Below are positions 1-9,343 of a DNA stretch of 64,000 nucleotides, piece by piece. Each line of letters opens with the position of its first letter. The first letter of the stretch is position 1. The notes below the pieces were generated by a model, which was given only the letters and a program-made list of their open reading frames with translations, had not been told where the DNA came from and made no database searches. Source of the stretch: Pseudomonas sp. HR96 (GTDB taxonomy: Bacteria; Pseudomonadota; Gammaproteobacteria; Pseudomonadales; Pseudomonadaceae); the NCBI RefSeq assembly GCF_034059295.1, contig NZ_CP139141.1:4199001-4263000 (forward strand), read 5' to 3'. The translations under genes and the position numbers were made by a program.

Positions 1-2
1 GC

Positions 3-527
3 ATCGACGCCGCACAGCGCGAATACCTGCGCTGGGCACGGATCAGCGAGGTGATCGGCAGCCAGAGCGGCGATCGCTTTCGCAAGATCGCGCAGGCCTG
101 CAACCTCGACCTGCTGGTGCACCACGCCAACGTGCAGCTGCGCCAACTGGTGCGCCGCTACCGGCTCAAGCGCGGCGGCAGCCTGCTCGGCCTGCTGGTG
201 CTGGACACCGAGATGGGCGACGAGCTGCGCTCGGTGCATTCACTCTCGGGAGGTGAAACCTTTCTGGTATCGCTGGCGCTGGCGTTGGGGCTGGCCTCGA
301 TGGCGTCGAGCACCTTGAAGATCGAGTCATTGTTCATCGACGAGGGCTTCGGCAGCCTCGACCCCGAATCCCTGCAACTGGCCATGGACGCGCTGGACGG
401 CCTGCAGGCGCAGGGGCGCAAGGTGGCGGTGATTTCCCATGTGCAGGAGATGCACGAGCGCATCCCGGTGCAGATTCAGGTCAAGCGCCTGGGTAATGGG
501 TTGAGTGCAGTGCAGGTGGTCGGCTGA
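3..527 (+). CDS. sbcC: SbcC exonuclease ATPase subunit, C-terminal part
   Basis: Partial gene: the frame is already open at the left edge, so only the last ~174 codons are present. The protein is the ATPase subunit of the SbcCD nuclease, which cleaves DNA hairpins and processes ends during repair and replication. The visible part is the C-terminal half of the ABC/SMC-like head: signature motif LSGGE, then a Walker B segment (LFIDEGFGSLD) followed by the D-loop, and a late His switch in AVISHV. SMC/Rad50-type proteins split the ATPase into N- and C-terminal halves joined by coiled coil, so the missing part should hold Walker A and the coiled coil. An in-frame GTG at 51 is not the start, because coding similarity continues upstream of it. 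Confidence 0.9.
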   Translation: MDAAQREYLRWARISEVIGSQSGDRFRKIAQACNLDLLVHHANVQLRQLVRRYRLKRGGSLLGLLVLDTEMGDELRSVHSLSGGETFLVSLALALGLASMASSTLKIESLFIDEGFGSLDPESLQLAMDALDGLQAQGRKVAVISHVQEMHERIPVQIQVKRLGNGLSAVQVVG

Positions 528-563
528 AGGGATCGGGGGCGGCGCCCCTCCCACCAGGCGGCG

Positions 564-743
564 TTACAGCTGGGTCTTGTGATCCAGCGCCGCATAGAAG
601 TTGGCGCTTTTCTGCAGGTAGCTCTGGGTGTAGGTAGCGACCTGGGTTTTCTTCTCGCTGGCGACCTGGGCGGCGTGCGCCGGCAGGGCCACGGTGGCGG
701 AAACGGCAGAAGCGGCGATGATGCTGAAGAGGTTGAAGTTCAT
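564..743 (-). CDS. small secreted protein, 59 aa
   Basis: Unrecognised small protein. I chose the ATG at 743 rather than the longer frame because it starts directly with a signal peptide: a short N-terminus, a hydrophobic stretch (FSIIAASAVSATVALP) and an AHA-AQ cleavage site near residue 20. The mature part is only about 38 residues, rich in Lys, Gln, Thr and Tyr, with no cysteines. A weak GAGG ribosome site lies ~10 nt upstream. Small proteins of this design are common in Pseudomonas envelopes, but I cannot name a function. It is convergent with sbcC. Confidence 0.6.
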   Translation of the reverse strand: MNFNLFSIIAASAVSATVALPAHAAQVASEKKTQVATYTQSYLQKSANFYAALDHKTQL

Positions 744-914
744 GTCGGCGTGCCTCGAAGTCTGGGGTGAGTGACCTGCCCGTGTGGGCCATGGGTCGAA
801 CTTACGCCCGCTCCCGGCGATGCAAAAATGCTTTGCGCCGTTATCGATTATCACCGCGATCGATAGTGCGCGCCGGCTACCGCCTGCGGGGGCCGACGCG
901 CGCTGGCGCTGGCC

Positions 915-2060
915 TTATTTGCCCGCGAGGAACTTGAGGTCCGACGGGGTATCGATGTCGAACTTCTGCACCGTCTCGCCCAGCTTGCCGGTCTTGGCGT
1001 CATGGCGGACCACGACGATCTGGCTGCTCTTCTGGTTGGCGATCAGCAGGAACTTGCCGCTGGGGTCGAAGGTGAATTCGCGCGGCTCCTTGCCTTCCAC
1101 CGAGCGACGCTGGATCTCCTTGAGCTGGCCGTTTGCGGCGACCGCGTAGGCGATCAGCTCGTTGGTATTGCCACGGTTGGTGGCGTAGAGGAACTTGCCA
1201 TCGGGCGACAGGTGGATGGCGCCGCCGCCCTTGCCTTCCTGCGGCTTGCCCTTGGCCATGTCGAGCAGCTGCTTCTGGATCAGGAAGCCGTCGCTGCGCA
1301 CATCGAACACAGCGACCTGGGCGGCCATCTCCAGGGTCAGGTAGGCGTGCTTGCCGTCCTTGCTGAAGGTCAGGTGACGCGGGCCGCTGCCGGGGGCGAG
1401 GATGACTTCGGGGGTCTTGGCGGCGGTCAGTGGGTGCGCGGCGTTCTTCGGGTCGAATTTGTACAGGAAGATCCGGTCGGCACCCAGGTCCTGCAGGTAG
1501 ACGTCATGGCCGTTCGGCGCCGAGACCACGGAGTGCACATGGGAGCTGGCCTGGCGCTCGGGGTTGACCTTGCTCGCCTCATGAGCCTCCTGCTGGATGA
1601 CCTCGCCCAGCTCGCCATTGGCCTTGACCGGCAACACGCTCAGGCGCCCGCCCGGGTCGGGATGCACGGCGTAGTTGGAGACGAACAGGTAGCCCTCGCC
1701 CTTGGCCAGGCTGGAGTGGGTGGGCTCGTCGCCTTTGCTGTCGACCTCGTTGATCGGGCTGATGGCATGGCTGGCGTCGATGGCGAAGCTGCTGACGCGA
1801 CCGACCACGTCGGCCTGGCCGGGGCCGTTCTCGTTGACCGCGAACAGGTGCTTCTGGTCATGGGACAAGGTCAACCACGAAGGGTTTTCACTTTTCACGG
1901 TCTGCGTAGGCTGCGCGGCGATCTGCCCGGTCTGGCTGTCGAAGGCGTAGCGGTAGATGCCCTGGCTGGTGCCGGCGGTGTAGGTACCGACCAGCAGGTC
2001 GGCTTGGGCCACGCTGCTGATGAGGGTCGTGACGACAAGCGGTAACAGGAGTTTTTTCAT
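915..2060 (-). CDS. Periplasmic lactonase-family beta-propeller protein
   Basis: A 381-residue seven-bladed beta-propeller of the lactonase (YbhE/6-phosphogluconolactonase-like, cycloisomerase-2) family. It opens with a clear signal peptide (MKKLLLPLVVTTLISSVAQA, cleavage before DLLVGTYT), so unlike E. coli Pgl it is predicted to be periplasmic. Family hallmarks are the N-terminal LLVGTYT-type first strand, repeated blade motifs (LSHDQKHLFAVNE, LSPDGKFLYATNRG, FDPSGKFLLIANQ) and GPRHLTFSKDGKHAYLTLE. Such proteins open sugar lactones or act as uncharacterised propellers. A role on aldonolactones for the sugar-acid locus 3 kb away is possible, but nothing in the sequence links them. Confidence 0.8.
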   Translation of the reverse strand: MKKLLLPLVVTTLISSVAQADLLVGTYTAGTSQGIYRYAFDSQTGQIAAQPTQTVKSENPSWLTLSHDQKHLFAVNENGPGQADVVGRVSSFAIDASHAISPINEVDSKGDEPTHSSLAKGEGYLFVSNYAVHPDPGGRLSVLPVKANGELGEVIQQEAHEASKVNPERQASSHVHSVVSAPNGHDVYLQDLGADRIFLYKFDPKNAAHPLTAAKTPEVILAPGSGPRHLTFSKDGKHAYLTLEMAAQVAVFDVRSDGFLIQKQLLDMAKGKPQEGKGGGAIHLSPDGKFLYATNRGNTNELIAYAVAANGQLKEIQRRSVEGKEPREFTFDPSGKFLLIANQKSSQIVVVRHDAKTGKLGETVQKFDIDTPSDLKFLAGK

Positions 2061-2125
2061 TGTTTGGGGACCCTGGGACTGTTGGAGTTATTGGACGTCG
2101 CATAACTTGCCAGATAAAGACTCGC

Positions 2126-2425
2126 TCAAGGCGTTTGGGTTTCATCCACGGCCGAGTCTTCATCTTCGTCGTCGCTGGCGCTGAAAGCGTTGAGGCAGAG
2201 CAGTTGATGGGTCCCATCAGGGCCGGCCAGCTGCCAGCCGTCGCCGGCCCCGTTGCGCTGTGCGGCGGTCAGTTGTTCAGGGCTGAAGGCCCAGCGCTTG
2301 AGTTGACGGCCGTCCATGGCCTCAAGGGTCAGGCCGGCATCGGTGAGGGTGAAATCAAAGGCGTGCAGGCCGTCGATCAGCAGCAGGTTGGCGGTCTGCA
2401 GTTCGGTGGTCAGGGAGGCGGTCAT
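2126..2425 (-). CDS. small conserved protein (DUF5629-like), 99 aa
   Basis: Small acidic protein of unknown function. It has a compact beta-rich core (LLLIDGLHAFDFTLTDAGL, then a WAFSPEQL segment) and an Asp/Glu-rich C-terminal tail (ASDDEDEDSAVDE). From memory it resembles the Pseudomonas DUF5629 family, but I could not verify this. The frame extends ten codons upstream to an ATG at 2455. I prefer the ATG at 2425 because the preceding residues look non-conserved and an AGAG motif lies just before it. It has no signal peptide or membrane segment. Confidence 0.55.
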   Translation of the reverse strand: MTASLTTELQTANLLLIDGLHAFDFTLTDAGLTLEAMDGRQLKRWAFSPEQLTAAQRNGAGDGWQLAGPDGTHQLLCLNAFSASDDEDEDSAVDETQTP

Positions 2426-2536
2426 GAGCTCTGTTCGTGGCAGGGAAAGGCTCATGATAGGCGGTGCAGAGGGGTTTATCGAGGTGGCGGGCGATGCAGG
2501 CGCAGCTGGCGGCAGCCGTGATCGAATCTCAAGGCA

Positions 2537-5212
2537 GACGTGGGAGGGGCAAAGCCCCGAGAGGCCGTCAGGCCGGTTTGATCTTCCTGGCGCCCGGCGA
2601 AATGTCCAATATGGCCAGCGGCCGCCCGCGCGGCCGGTGGTGGCCGTGATTGCATTTCAGGCAGACGTGGGAGGGGCAAAGCCCCGAGAGGCTGTCAGGC
2701 CGTTTGATCTTCCTGGCGCCCGGCGAAATGTCCAATAGGGCCAGCGGCCGCCCGCGCGGCCTGTCGCCAGCTGCGCCGGCTCCTACATTTGTTTCGATTT
2801 ATATGCAGCCAATGGCATCGCCCATGACCGCTTTTGATATTCGGGGCGGTCATCGGTGATGGCCTCTGAATGCTTACGCCCGAAACAAACGGAGCGCGCG
2901 AAGCACGCGACAGGCCGCGCGGGCGGCCGGTGGTGGCCGTGATTGCATTCCAGGTCAGACCCTGGATCTGATCGAAGATCAAACCGGCCTTGCGGCCTCT
3001 CGGGGGCTTTGCCCCCTCCCACATCACAGGCGCAACACGAGACGACGTGGGAGGGGCAAAGCCCCGAGAGGCCGTCAGGCCGGTTTGATCTTCGGGTGCC
3101 CGGCGAAATGTCCAATAGGGCCAGCGGCCGCCCGCGCGGCCTGTCGCCAGCTGCGCCGGCTCCTACATCTGTTTCGATTTATGTGCATCCAATGGCATCG
3201 CCCATGACCGCTTTTGATGTTCGGGGCGGTCATCGGTAATGGCCTCTGAATGCTTACGCCCGAAACAAACGGAGCGCGCGAAGCACGCGACAGGCCGCGC
3301 GGGCGGCCGGTGGTGGCCGTGATTGCATTCCAGGTCAGACCCTGGATCTGATCGAAGATCAAACCGGCCTTGCGGCCTCTCGGGGGCTTTGCCCCCTCCC
3401 ACATCACAGGCGCAACACGAGACGACGTGGGAGGGGCAAAGCCCCGAGAGGCCGTCAGGCCGGTTTGATCTTCGGGTGCCCGGCGAAATGTCCAATAGGG
3501 CCAGCGGCCGCCCGCGCGGCCTGTCGCCAGCTGCGCCGGCTCCTACATCTGTTTCGATTTATGTGCATCCAATGGCATCGCCCATGACCGCTTTTGATGT
3601 TCGGGGCGGTCATCGGTAATGGCCTCTGAATGCTTACGCCCGAAACAAACGGAGCGCGCGAAGCACGCGACAGGCCGCGCGGGCGGCCGGTGGTGGCCGT
3701 GATTGCATTCCAGGGCAGACCCTGGATCTGATCGAAGATCAAACCGGCCTTGCGGCCTCTCGGGGGCTTTGCCCCCTCCCACATCACAGGCGCAACACGC
3801 CACGACGTGGGAGGGGCGAAGCCCCGAGAGGCCGTCAGGCCGGTTTGATCTTCGGGCGCTCGGCGAAATGTCCAATATGGCCACCAGCGGCCGCCCGCGC
3901 GGCCTGTCGCCAGCTGCGCCGGCTCCTACATTTGTTTCGATTTATATGCAGCCAATGGCATCGCCCATGACCGCTTTTGATATTCGGGGCGGTCATCGGT
4001 GATGGCCTCTGAATGCTTACGCCCGAAACAAACGGAGCGCGCGAAGCACGCGACAGGCCGCGCGGGCGGCCGGTGGTGGCCGTGATTGCACTCCAGGTCA
4101 GACCCTGGATCTGATCGAAGATCAAACCGGCCTTGCGGCCTCTCGGGGGCTTTGCCCCCTCCCACATCACAGGCGCAACACGAGACGACGTGGGAGGGGC
4201 AAAGCCCCGAGAGGCCGTCAGGCCGGTTTGATCTTCGGGTGCCCGGCGAAATGTCCAATAGGGCCAGCGGCCGCCCGCGCGGCCTGTCGCCAGCTGCGCC
4301 GGCTCCTACATCTGTTTCGATTTATGTGCATCCAATGGCATCGCCCATGACCGCTTTTGATATTCGGGGCGGTCATCGGTGATGGCCTCTGAATGCTTAC
4401 GCCCGAAACAAACGGAGCGCGCGAAGCACGTGACAGGCCGCGCGGGCGGCCGGTGGTGGCCGTGATTGCATTCCAGGTCAGACCCTGGATCTGATCGAAG
4501 ATCAAACCGGCCTTGCGGCCTCTCGGGGGCTTTGCCCCCTCCCACATCACAGGCGCAACACGAGACGACGTGGGAGGGGCAAAGCCCCGAGAGGCCGTCA
4601 GGCCGGTTTGATCTTCGGGCGCCCGGCGAAATGTCCAATATGGCCACCAGCGGCCGCCCGCGCGGCCTGTCGCCAGCTACGCCGGCTCCTACATTTGTTT
4701 CGATTTATATGCAGCCAATGGCATCGCCCATGACCGCTTTTGATATTCGGGGCGGTCATCGGTGATGGCCTCTGAATGCTTACGCCCGAAACAAACGGAG
4801 CGCGCGAAGCCCGCGACAGGCCGCGCGGGCGGCCGGTGGTGGCCGTGATTGCATTCCAGGTCAGACCCTGGATCTGATCGAAGATCAAACCGGCCTTGCG
4901 GCCTCTCGGGGGCTTTGCCCCCTCCCACATCACAGGCGCAACACGAGACGACGTGGGAGGGGCAAAGCCCCGAGAGGCCGTCAGGCCGGTTTGATCTTCG
5001 GGCGCCCGGCGAAATGTCCAATATGGCCACCAGCGGCCGCCCGCGCGGCCTGTCGCCAGCTGCGCCGGCTCCTACATCTGTTTCGATTTATGCCGCTTTT
5101 GATGTTCGGGGCGGTCATAGGTGGTCTGTCTGGAACGGCACGTTCGAAGCAAATGTAGGAGCCGGCGAAGCTGGCGACAGGCCGCGCGCGCGGCCGGTGG
5201 TGGCCCGCCTCC
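2537..5212. repeat. Array A: ~380-bp composite REP-like units in tandem
   Basis: Noncoding tandem array. The marker GACGTGGGAGGGGC recurs at 2537, 2664, 3044, 3424, 3804, 4187, 4567 and 4950. This gives one short unit (127 bp), then periods of 380, 380, 380, 383, 380 and 383, then a truncated last unit. The 3-bp difference is GGCCACCAGCGG versus GGGCCAGCGG. Each unit holds two modules: an inverted pair of ~50-nt REP-like arms (ACCGGCC...GGGGCTTTGCCCC and its complement) around a GGCGCAACACGA spacer, and a GCGGCCGCCCGCGCGGCC...GGCTCCTACAT module with its inverted mate plus a GACCGC/GCGGTC hairpin. Units look nearly identical. Frames of ~98-113 codons are open on both strands, but they shift frame every 380 bp and look like repeat artefacts. 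The array ends a few bases from the dehydrogenase stop codon. Confidence 0.93.
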
Positions 5213-5215
5213 AGG

Positions 5216-6787
5216 CTACGCCTGCCACTCCCCATCCACCAACCTCGGCACCTTCCACGGATTGGCCTCGTGGAGCACCTCGGGCAGCAGCGCCTCGGGG
5301 TAATTCTGGAAACACACCGGCCGCAGGAAGCGATCGATGGCCCGGGTGCCGACCGAGGTGCCGCGCGCGTCCGACGTCGCCGGGTACGGGCCGCCGTGGA
5401 CCATGGCCTCGCAGACTTCGACCCCGGTCGGATAACCGTTGACCAGGATGCGCCCGACCTTCTGCTCCAGCAGCGGGGTCAGTTCGGCGAACGCCGAGAA
5501 GTCCGCAGGCTCGGCGATCAGGGTGGCCGTCAATTGCCCATGCAGGCTGTTCAAGACCTGCAACAGCTGCGCCTGATCGGCGACCTCGACCAGCAGCGTG
5601 GTCGGCCCGAACACCTCCTCCTGAACCACCTCATCGGCATCGAGCAGCAGCTGCACGTCGGCCTTGAACAACTGTGGCTGAGCCTGCCGCCCACTGTGCG
5701 GATGGCCGGCCAGGTGCTCGACGCCAGGGTGCGCGCGCAGCCGTTCAACACCTTTGCTGTAGTGCGCCAGCCCCCCCGGGTTGAGCAGGGTTTGCGCCGG
5801 CTCCTCGCCGAAGATGGCCGCCAGTTGCTCGACGAACGCCGTCAACTCGGCCGACTTGACCCCCAGCACCAGGCCTGGGTTGGTGCAGAACTGTCCGGCG
5901 CCCAGCACGACCGACGCCGCCAGCTCCGTGGCGATGGCCCTGCCGCGTACGGCCAGCGCAGTGGGCAGCAGGATCAGCGGGTTGATGCTCGACATCTCGG
6001 CGAACACCGGGATCGGCTGCGGCCGCGCGGCAGCCATGTCGCACAGCGCGCGACCGCCGCGCAACGAGCCGGTAAAGCCGACCGCCTGGATCGCCGGGTG
6101 CTTGACCAGCCGCTCGCCGACCCAGTCGCCGTAGATCATGTTGAACACCCCCGCCGGCATGGCGGTGCGTTCGGCCGCGCGAATCACCGCATCCGCCACC
6201 CGCTCGGCGGTGAACAGGTGGCCGCTGTGGGCCTTGAATACCACCGGGCAGCCGGCGGCCAGGGCGGCGGCGGTGTCACCGCCCGCGGTGGAGAAGGCCA
6301 ACGGAAAATTGCTGGCGCCGAACACCGCCACCGGGCCGACGCCGATCCGGTACTGACGCAGGTCCGGGCGCGGCAAGGGTTTGCGCTCGGGCAGCGCGTG
6401 GTCGATGCGCACGCCGAGGTAATCACCCCGGCGCAACACCTTGGCGAACAGACGCATCTGCCCGCTGGTGCGAGCGCGCTCGCCCTGGATGCGGCCGGCG
6501 GGCAAGGCGGTCTCGCGGCTGACCTCGGCGATGAAATCATCGCCCAGGGCGTCGAGCTCGTCCGCCACGGCATCGAGGAACTGCGCGCGACGCTCGCCGC
6601 TCAAGCTGCGGTAGACCGGGTAGGCGGACTGGGCGGCCAGCGCGGCGCGGTCGATTTCATCGGGCGTGGCCTCGTGGAACGGCTGAGCGAGGATCTCGCC
6701 GCTGCTGGCGTTGACGCTGTGCAGGACCTTGTCGCCCTCGGCACTGCGTTGGCCACCGATGTAGTTGTGGCCCTGGATCTGGGACAT
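5216..6787 (-). CDS. Alpha-ketoglutarate semialdehyde dehydrogenase (NADP+)
   Basis: A 523-residue aldehyde dehydrogenase of the 2,5-dioxovalerate dehydrogenase type, oxidising alpha-ketoglutarate semialdehyde to 2-oxoglutarate, the last step of non-phosphorylative pentonate or hexarate breakdown. Catalytic residues are in place: Asn160 (FGASNFPLAF), Glu264 (VFAEMSSINP) and the nucleophile Cys301 (GAGQFCTNPG); GFTGS near 237-241 contacts the nucleotide. The GASNFPLAFSTAGGDTAAALA segment and the FAEMSS motif are typical of this NADP+-linked subfamily rather than succinate-semialdehyde dehydrogenases. It is the last gene of the minus-strand arm (MFS, AraD1, this gene), 39 nt below the AraD1-type gene. 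Its stop lies at the edge of array A. Confidence 0.88.
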   Translation of the reverse strand: MSQIQGHNYIGGQRSAEGDKVLHSVNASSGEILAQPFHEATPDEIDRAALAAQSAYPVYRSLSGERRAQFLDAVADELDALGDDFIAEVSRETALPAGRIQGERARTSGQMRLFAKVLRRGDYLGVRIDHALPERKPLPRPDLRQYRIGVGPVAVFGASNFPLAFSTAGGDTAAALAAGCPVVFKAHSGHLFTAERVADAVIRAAERTAMPAGVFNMIYGDWVGERLVKHPAIQAVGFTGSLRGGRALCDMAAARPQPIPVFAEMSSINPLILLPTALAVRGRAIATELAASVVLGAGQFCTNPGLVLGVKSAELTAFVEQLAAIFGEEPAQTLLNPGGLAHYSKGVERLRAHPGVEHLAGHPHSGRQAQPQLFKADVQLLLDADEVVQEEVFGPTTLLVEVADQAQLLQVLNSLHGQLTATLIAEPADFSAFAELTPLLEQKVGRILVNGYPTGVEVCEAMVHGGPYPATSDARGTSVGTRAIDRFLRPVCFQNYPEALLPEVLHEANPWKVPRLVDGEWQA

Positions 6788-6826
6788 AGGCTGGTTCCTT
6801 ATGAAATGGGTGGCAGCTCAGGCTTT

Positions 6827-7819
6827 TCAGAGCTTGCCCACGCTCCCCACGGCGAACACAGGCTCGGCCTGGGCAATGCCATTGACCAGCGGTTCGCCGA
6901 ACTCCTTCAGGCTGATCTCGAAATGGTCACCTGGCTGTGCCTTGATGCCATCGGCGAAGGAAAGCGTAGCAGTCCCGAAGAAATGGATATGCACATCGCC
7001 CGGGTGGAGGAACTGCGCGTACTTGAAGTGGTGGAACTCCAGGTTGTCGAAGCTGTGGCACATGTTCGCCTCGCCGCTGAGGAACTCCTTCTCCCACAGC
7101 ACCTCGCCGTTGCGGCGGATGCGGCTGGTACCGGCCAGGTGCTCAGGCAGCTCGCCGACCCGCAGCTCGGGGCCGTAGGCACAGTTGCGCAACTTGGAAT
7201 GGGCCAGGTACAGGTAGTTCTTGCGCTCCATCACATGGTCGGAGAACTCGTTGCCCAGGGCGAAACCCAGCCGGTACGGCCGGCGGTCGTGGCCGATGAC
7301 ATACAGGCCGCCCAGTTCCGGCTCCTCGCCAGCGTCCTCGGCGAACGGCGGCACGGCGAAGTCGCCACCGGGGCGCACGACGATGCTGCCGTCACCCTTG
7401 TAGAACCATTCGGGCTGCACGCCCTCCTCCCCCACCGCCGGTTTGCCGCCGGCCAGGCCCCACTGGAAGATGCGCATGCTATCGGTGAGCTCGGCTTCCT
7501 TGCCGCTCTGCTGGTGCATCTTGTCGCGGGTGGCGGCGCTGCCCAGGTGGGTCAGGCCGGTGCCGGTGACCAGCATGTGCGCCGGGTCCGGGTGATCGAG
7601 CGGCGGCAGAATCCGCCCCTCGTCGAGCACCTGGCGGTAGTCGTGGTGCTGTCCCAGGCCCAGGCCATCGACCTGGCGGGCCAGGCTGTGGCCCGCCTTG
7701 ATCGCCGCCAGGGCCAGCTCGCGCACGCTGCCCGCGCCTTGCACTTCGTGGACGCGGTCGCCATCGACCAGGCCGACCCGACGTTCACCGTTGTTCAATT
7801 CAAATTGCACGAGACGCAT
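6827..7819 (-). CDS. GguC/AraD1-family 2-keto-3-deoxy-aldonate dehydratase
   Basis: A 330-residue protein with a fumarylacetoacetate-hydrolase-like C-terminal domain, matching the GguC/AraD1 family. AraD1-type enzymes dehydrate L-2-keto-3-deoxyarabonate to alpha-ketoglutarate semialdehyde, replacing the DHDPS-like dehydratase of other bacteria. Seen here: the N-terminal MRLVQFE start, a central TGTGLTHLGSA stretch, and acidic metal-site candidates in EPELGGLYVIG and GNEFSDHVME. Both neighbours fit: an aldonate dehydratase would supply the substrate and the downstream dehydrogenase would take the product. It starts 24 nt after the MFS gene. Substrate is inferred from family and context; a galactarate- or xylonate-derived keto acid is also possible. 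Confidence 0.8.
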   Translation of the reverse strand: MRLVQFELNNGERRVGLVDGDRVHEVQGAGSVRELALAAIKAGHSLARQVDGLGLGQHHDYRQVLDEGRILPPLDHPDPAHMLVTGTGLTHLGSAATRDKMHQQSGKEAELTDSMRIFQWGLAGGKPAVGEEGVQPEWFYKGDGSIVVRPGGDFAVPPFAEDAGEEPELGGLYVIGHDRRPYRLGFALGNEFSDHVMERKNYLYLAHSKLRNCAYGPELRVGELPEHLAGTSRIRRNGEVLWEKEFLSGEANMCHSFDNLEFHHFKYAQFLHPGDVHIHFFGTATLSFADGIKAQPGDHFEISLKEFGEPLVNGIAQAEPVFAVGSVGKL

Positions 7820-7843
7820 GGGGTATCCCTCTTCTGGTACGGG

Positions 7844-9172
7844 TTAATGAGGTCGAGCACTGGCCGAGAACTGCTCGGGGGCCAGGGCGTGCCGGCGTTC
7901 CAGGCGCTGGTAGACGACGCCGGTCAGCAGCAGGCCGAACAGCAGCACCGCCGACAGGAAATACAGGCCGCTGGCCAGGGTGCCGGTGGACTCCTTGAGG
8001 GCGCCGATGACGAACGGGCCCAGGTAGCCGCCCAGGTTGCCCACCGAGTTGATCAGGGCGATGCCGGCCGCAGCACTGGCACCGGCAAAGAAGCGCCCCG
8101 GCAAGGTCCAGAACACCGCCGTGCAGGAGAACAGCGAGAAGGCCACGAAGCACAGCGCCGCCAGTTGCAGCACCGGGGTGCTCAGCCAGGCGCTGAGAAA
8201 CATCGCCACTGCGCCGATCACGTACAGCACCGCGAGGTGACCGTAGCGATCGTTCAGGCGGTCGGAGCTGCGCGGCACCACCAGCAGGCCGACGATGCCA
8301 AAAATGTAGGGCACTGCAGAAACGAAACCGGTGGTCAGGTCGCTGCCGCCGAACTGTTTGATCAACGTCGGCAGCCACAGGCCCAGGCCGTAGATGCTCA
8401 AGGTCACCGGCAGGTAGAACAGCGCCAGCAACAGCACGCGCTTGTCTTTGAGGGCATGCAGCGGGTTGCCGTGGCGGGTCTGGCCGTAGGCCGCGAGGTC
8501 CTTGTGCAGCTCGCCGGCCAGCCAGGCCTTTTCACCGTCGTCCAGCCAGTTGACCTGCTGGGGCTGGTCGGGCAGCCAGCGCAGCACCGGCCAGGTGGCC
8601 AGCACTGCCGGAATGCCGATGGCGATGAACAGCCATTGCCAGCCGTGCAGGCCGAGCACGCCGTCCATGCCCAGCAGGCCGCCGGACACCGGCCCGGTGA
8701 TCATCATGGCAATGGGTTGCGAGAGGATGAACAGGCCGAGGATCTTGCCGCGATGGCGCACAGGAAACCACTGGGTGATGTAGTACAGCACCCCGGGGAA
8801 GAAGCCTGCCTCGGCGGCGCCCAGCAGAAAGCGCATCAGGTAGAAGCTGCTCGGCCCCTGGACGAAGGCCATGCCGATGGTGATCGCGCCCCAGGTGATC
8901 ATGATCCGCGCGAACCAGCGCCGCGCGCCGAAGCGCTCGAGCATCAGGTTGCTGGGGATCTCCAGCAGGAAGTAGCCGATGAAGAACAGCCCGGCGCCCA
9001 TGCCATAGGCGGCATCGCCGATGCCGACGTCGCTGCCCATGTGCAGCTTGGCGAAGCCCACGGCCGAACGGTCGACGTAGGCGATCAGGTACAGCACGAC
9101 AAGAAAGGGGATCAGCTTGAGGGTGATGCGCCGGATAAGCCGCAGCTCCTGGCTCAGCGTCAGCTGGCTCAT
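7844..9172 (-). CDS. MFS transporter, anion:cation symporter family (sugar-acid uptake)
   Basis: A 442-residue, 12-helix major facilitator. The N-terminus (RRITLKLIPFLVVLYLIAYVDR) is the typical start of the ACS family that imports hexuronates, galactonate and related acids by proton symport. Between TM2 and TM3 lies the loop signature (LERFGARRWFARIMITWG). First gene of the minus-strand catabolic arm, divergent from the aldonate dehydratase across a 171-bp region with a palindromic operator candidate, so it probably brings in the aldonate used by the neighbours. The exact substrate cannot be read from sequence. Confidence 0.85.
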   Translation of the reverse strand: MSQLTLSQELRLIRRITLKLIPFLVVLYLIAYVDRSAVGFAKLHMGSDVGIGDAAYGMGAGLFFIGYFLLEIPSNLMLERFGARRWFARIMITWGAITIGMAFVQGPSSFYLMRFLLGAAEAGFFPGVLYYITQWFPVRHRGKILGLFILSQPIAMMITGPVSGGLLGMDGVLGLHGWQWLFIAIGIPAVLATWPVLRWLPDQPQQVNWLDDGEKAWLAGELHKDLAAYGQTRHGNPLHALKDKRVLLLALFYLPVTLSIYGLGLWLPTLIKQFGGSDLTTGFVSAVPYIFGIVGLLVVPRSSDRLNDRYGHLAVLYVIGAVAMFLSAWLSTPVLQLAALCFVAFSLFSCTAVFWTLPGRFFAGASAAAGIALINSVGNLGGYLGPFVIGALKESTGTLASGLYFLSAVLLFGLLLTGVVYQRLERRHALAPEQFSASARPH

Positions 9173-9343
9173 GGATGAGTCTCCACAGTTGTTGTTCTTA
9201 TTGGGGGAACCTTCGAGTCGGGGCTCGATTTGCCAAGACTATATAGTATTACTATTTAACCAACAACCACTTCCCATCCCGACCGTTATGGCTTAGCTTT
9301 GCCATCAGCCACTCATTAAGTCTTACAATAAGAGAGCCCTGAC
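9173..9343. promoter_or_regulatory. Divergent promoter region with palindromic FCD-regulator operator candidate
   Basis: 171-bp intergenic region between the MFS operon (minus) and the dehydratase (plus). At 9243-9255 lies the perfect 13-bp palindrome ATAGTATTACTAT, whose core TAGTATTACTA (9244-9254) fits the TNGTNNNACNA consensus known for FadR/FCD-type GntR regulators. The FCD regulator at 11288 is the obvious partner. The surroundings are AT-rich compared with the rest of the window. One site could control both arms. Confidence 0.7.

Noticed and set aside
2537..5212. About 98-113-codon frames repeated on both strands of array A (for example starts at 2943, 3323, 3703, 4086, 4466, 4849)
   Set aside because: They shift frame with every 380-bp step, occur on both strands at once, are full of Arg/Pro/Gly from REP hairpins and lack ribosome sites; they are repeat artefacts.
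2537..5212. CRISPR array
   Set aside because: Units are 380 bp with no short direct repeat/variable spacer pattern and no cas genes.
5270..9178. 1302-codon plus-strand frame
   Set aside because: Antisense to three well-supported genes (dehydrogenase, AraD1, MFS); composition rich in Gln/Gly/Val/His as expected of a high-GC shadow frame.
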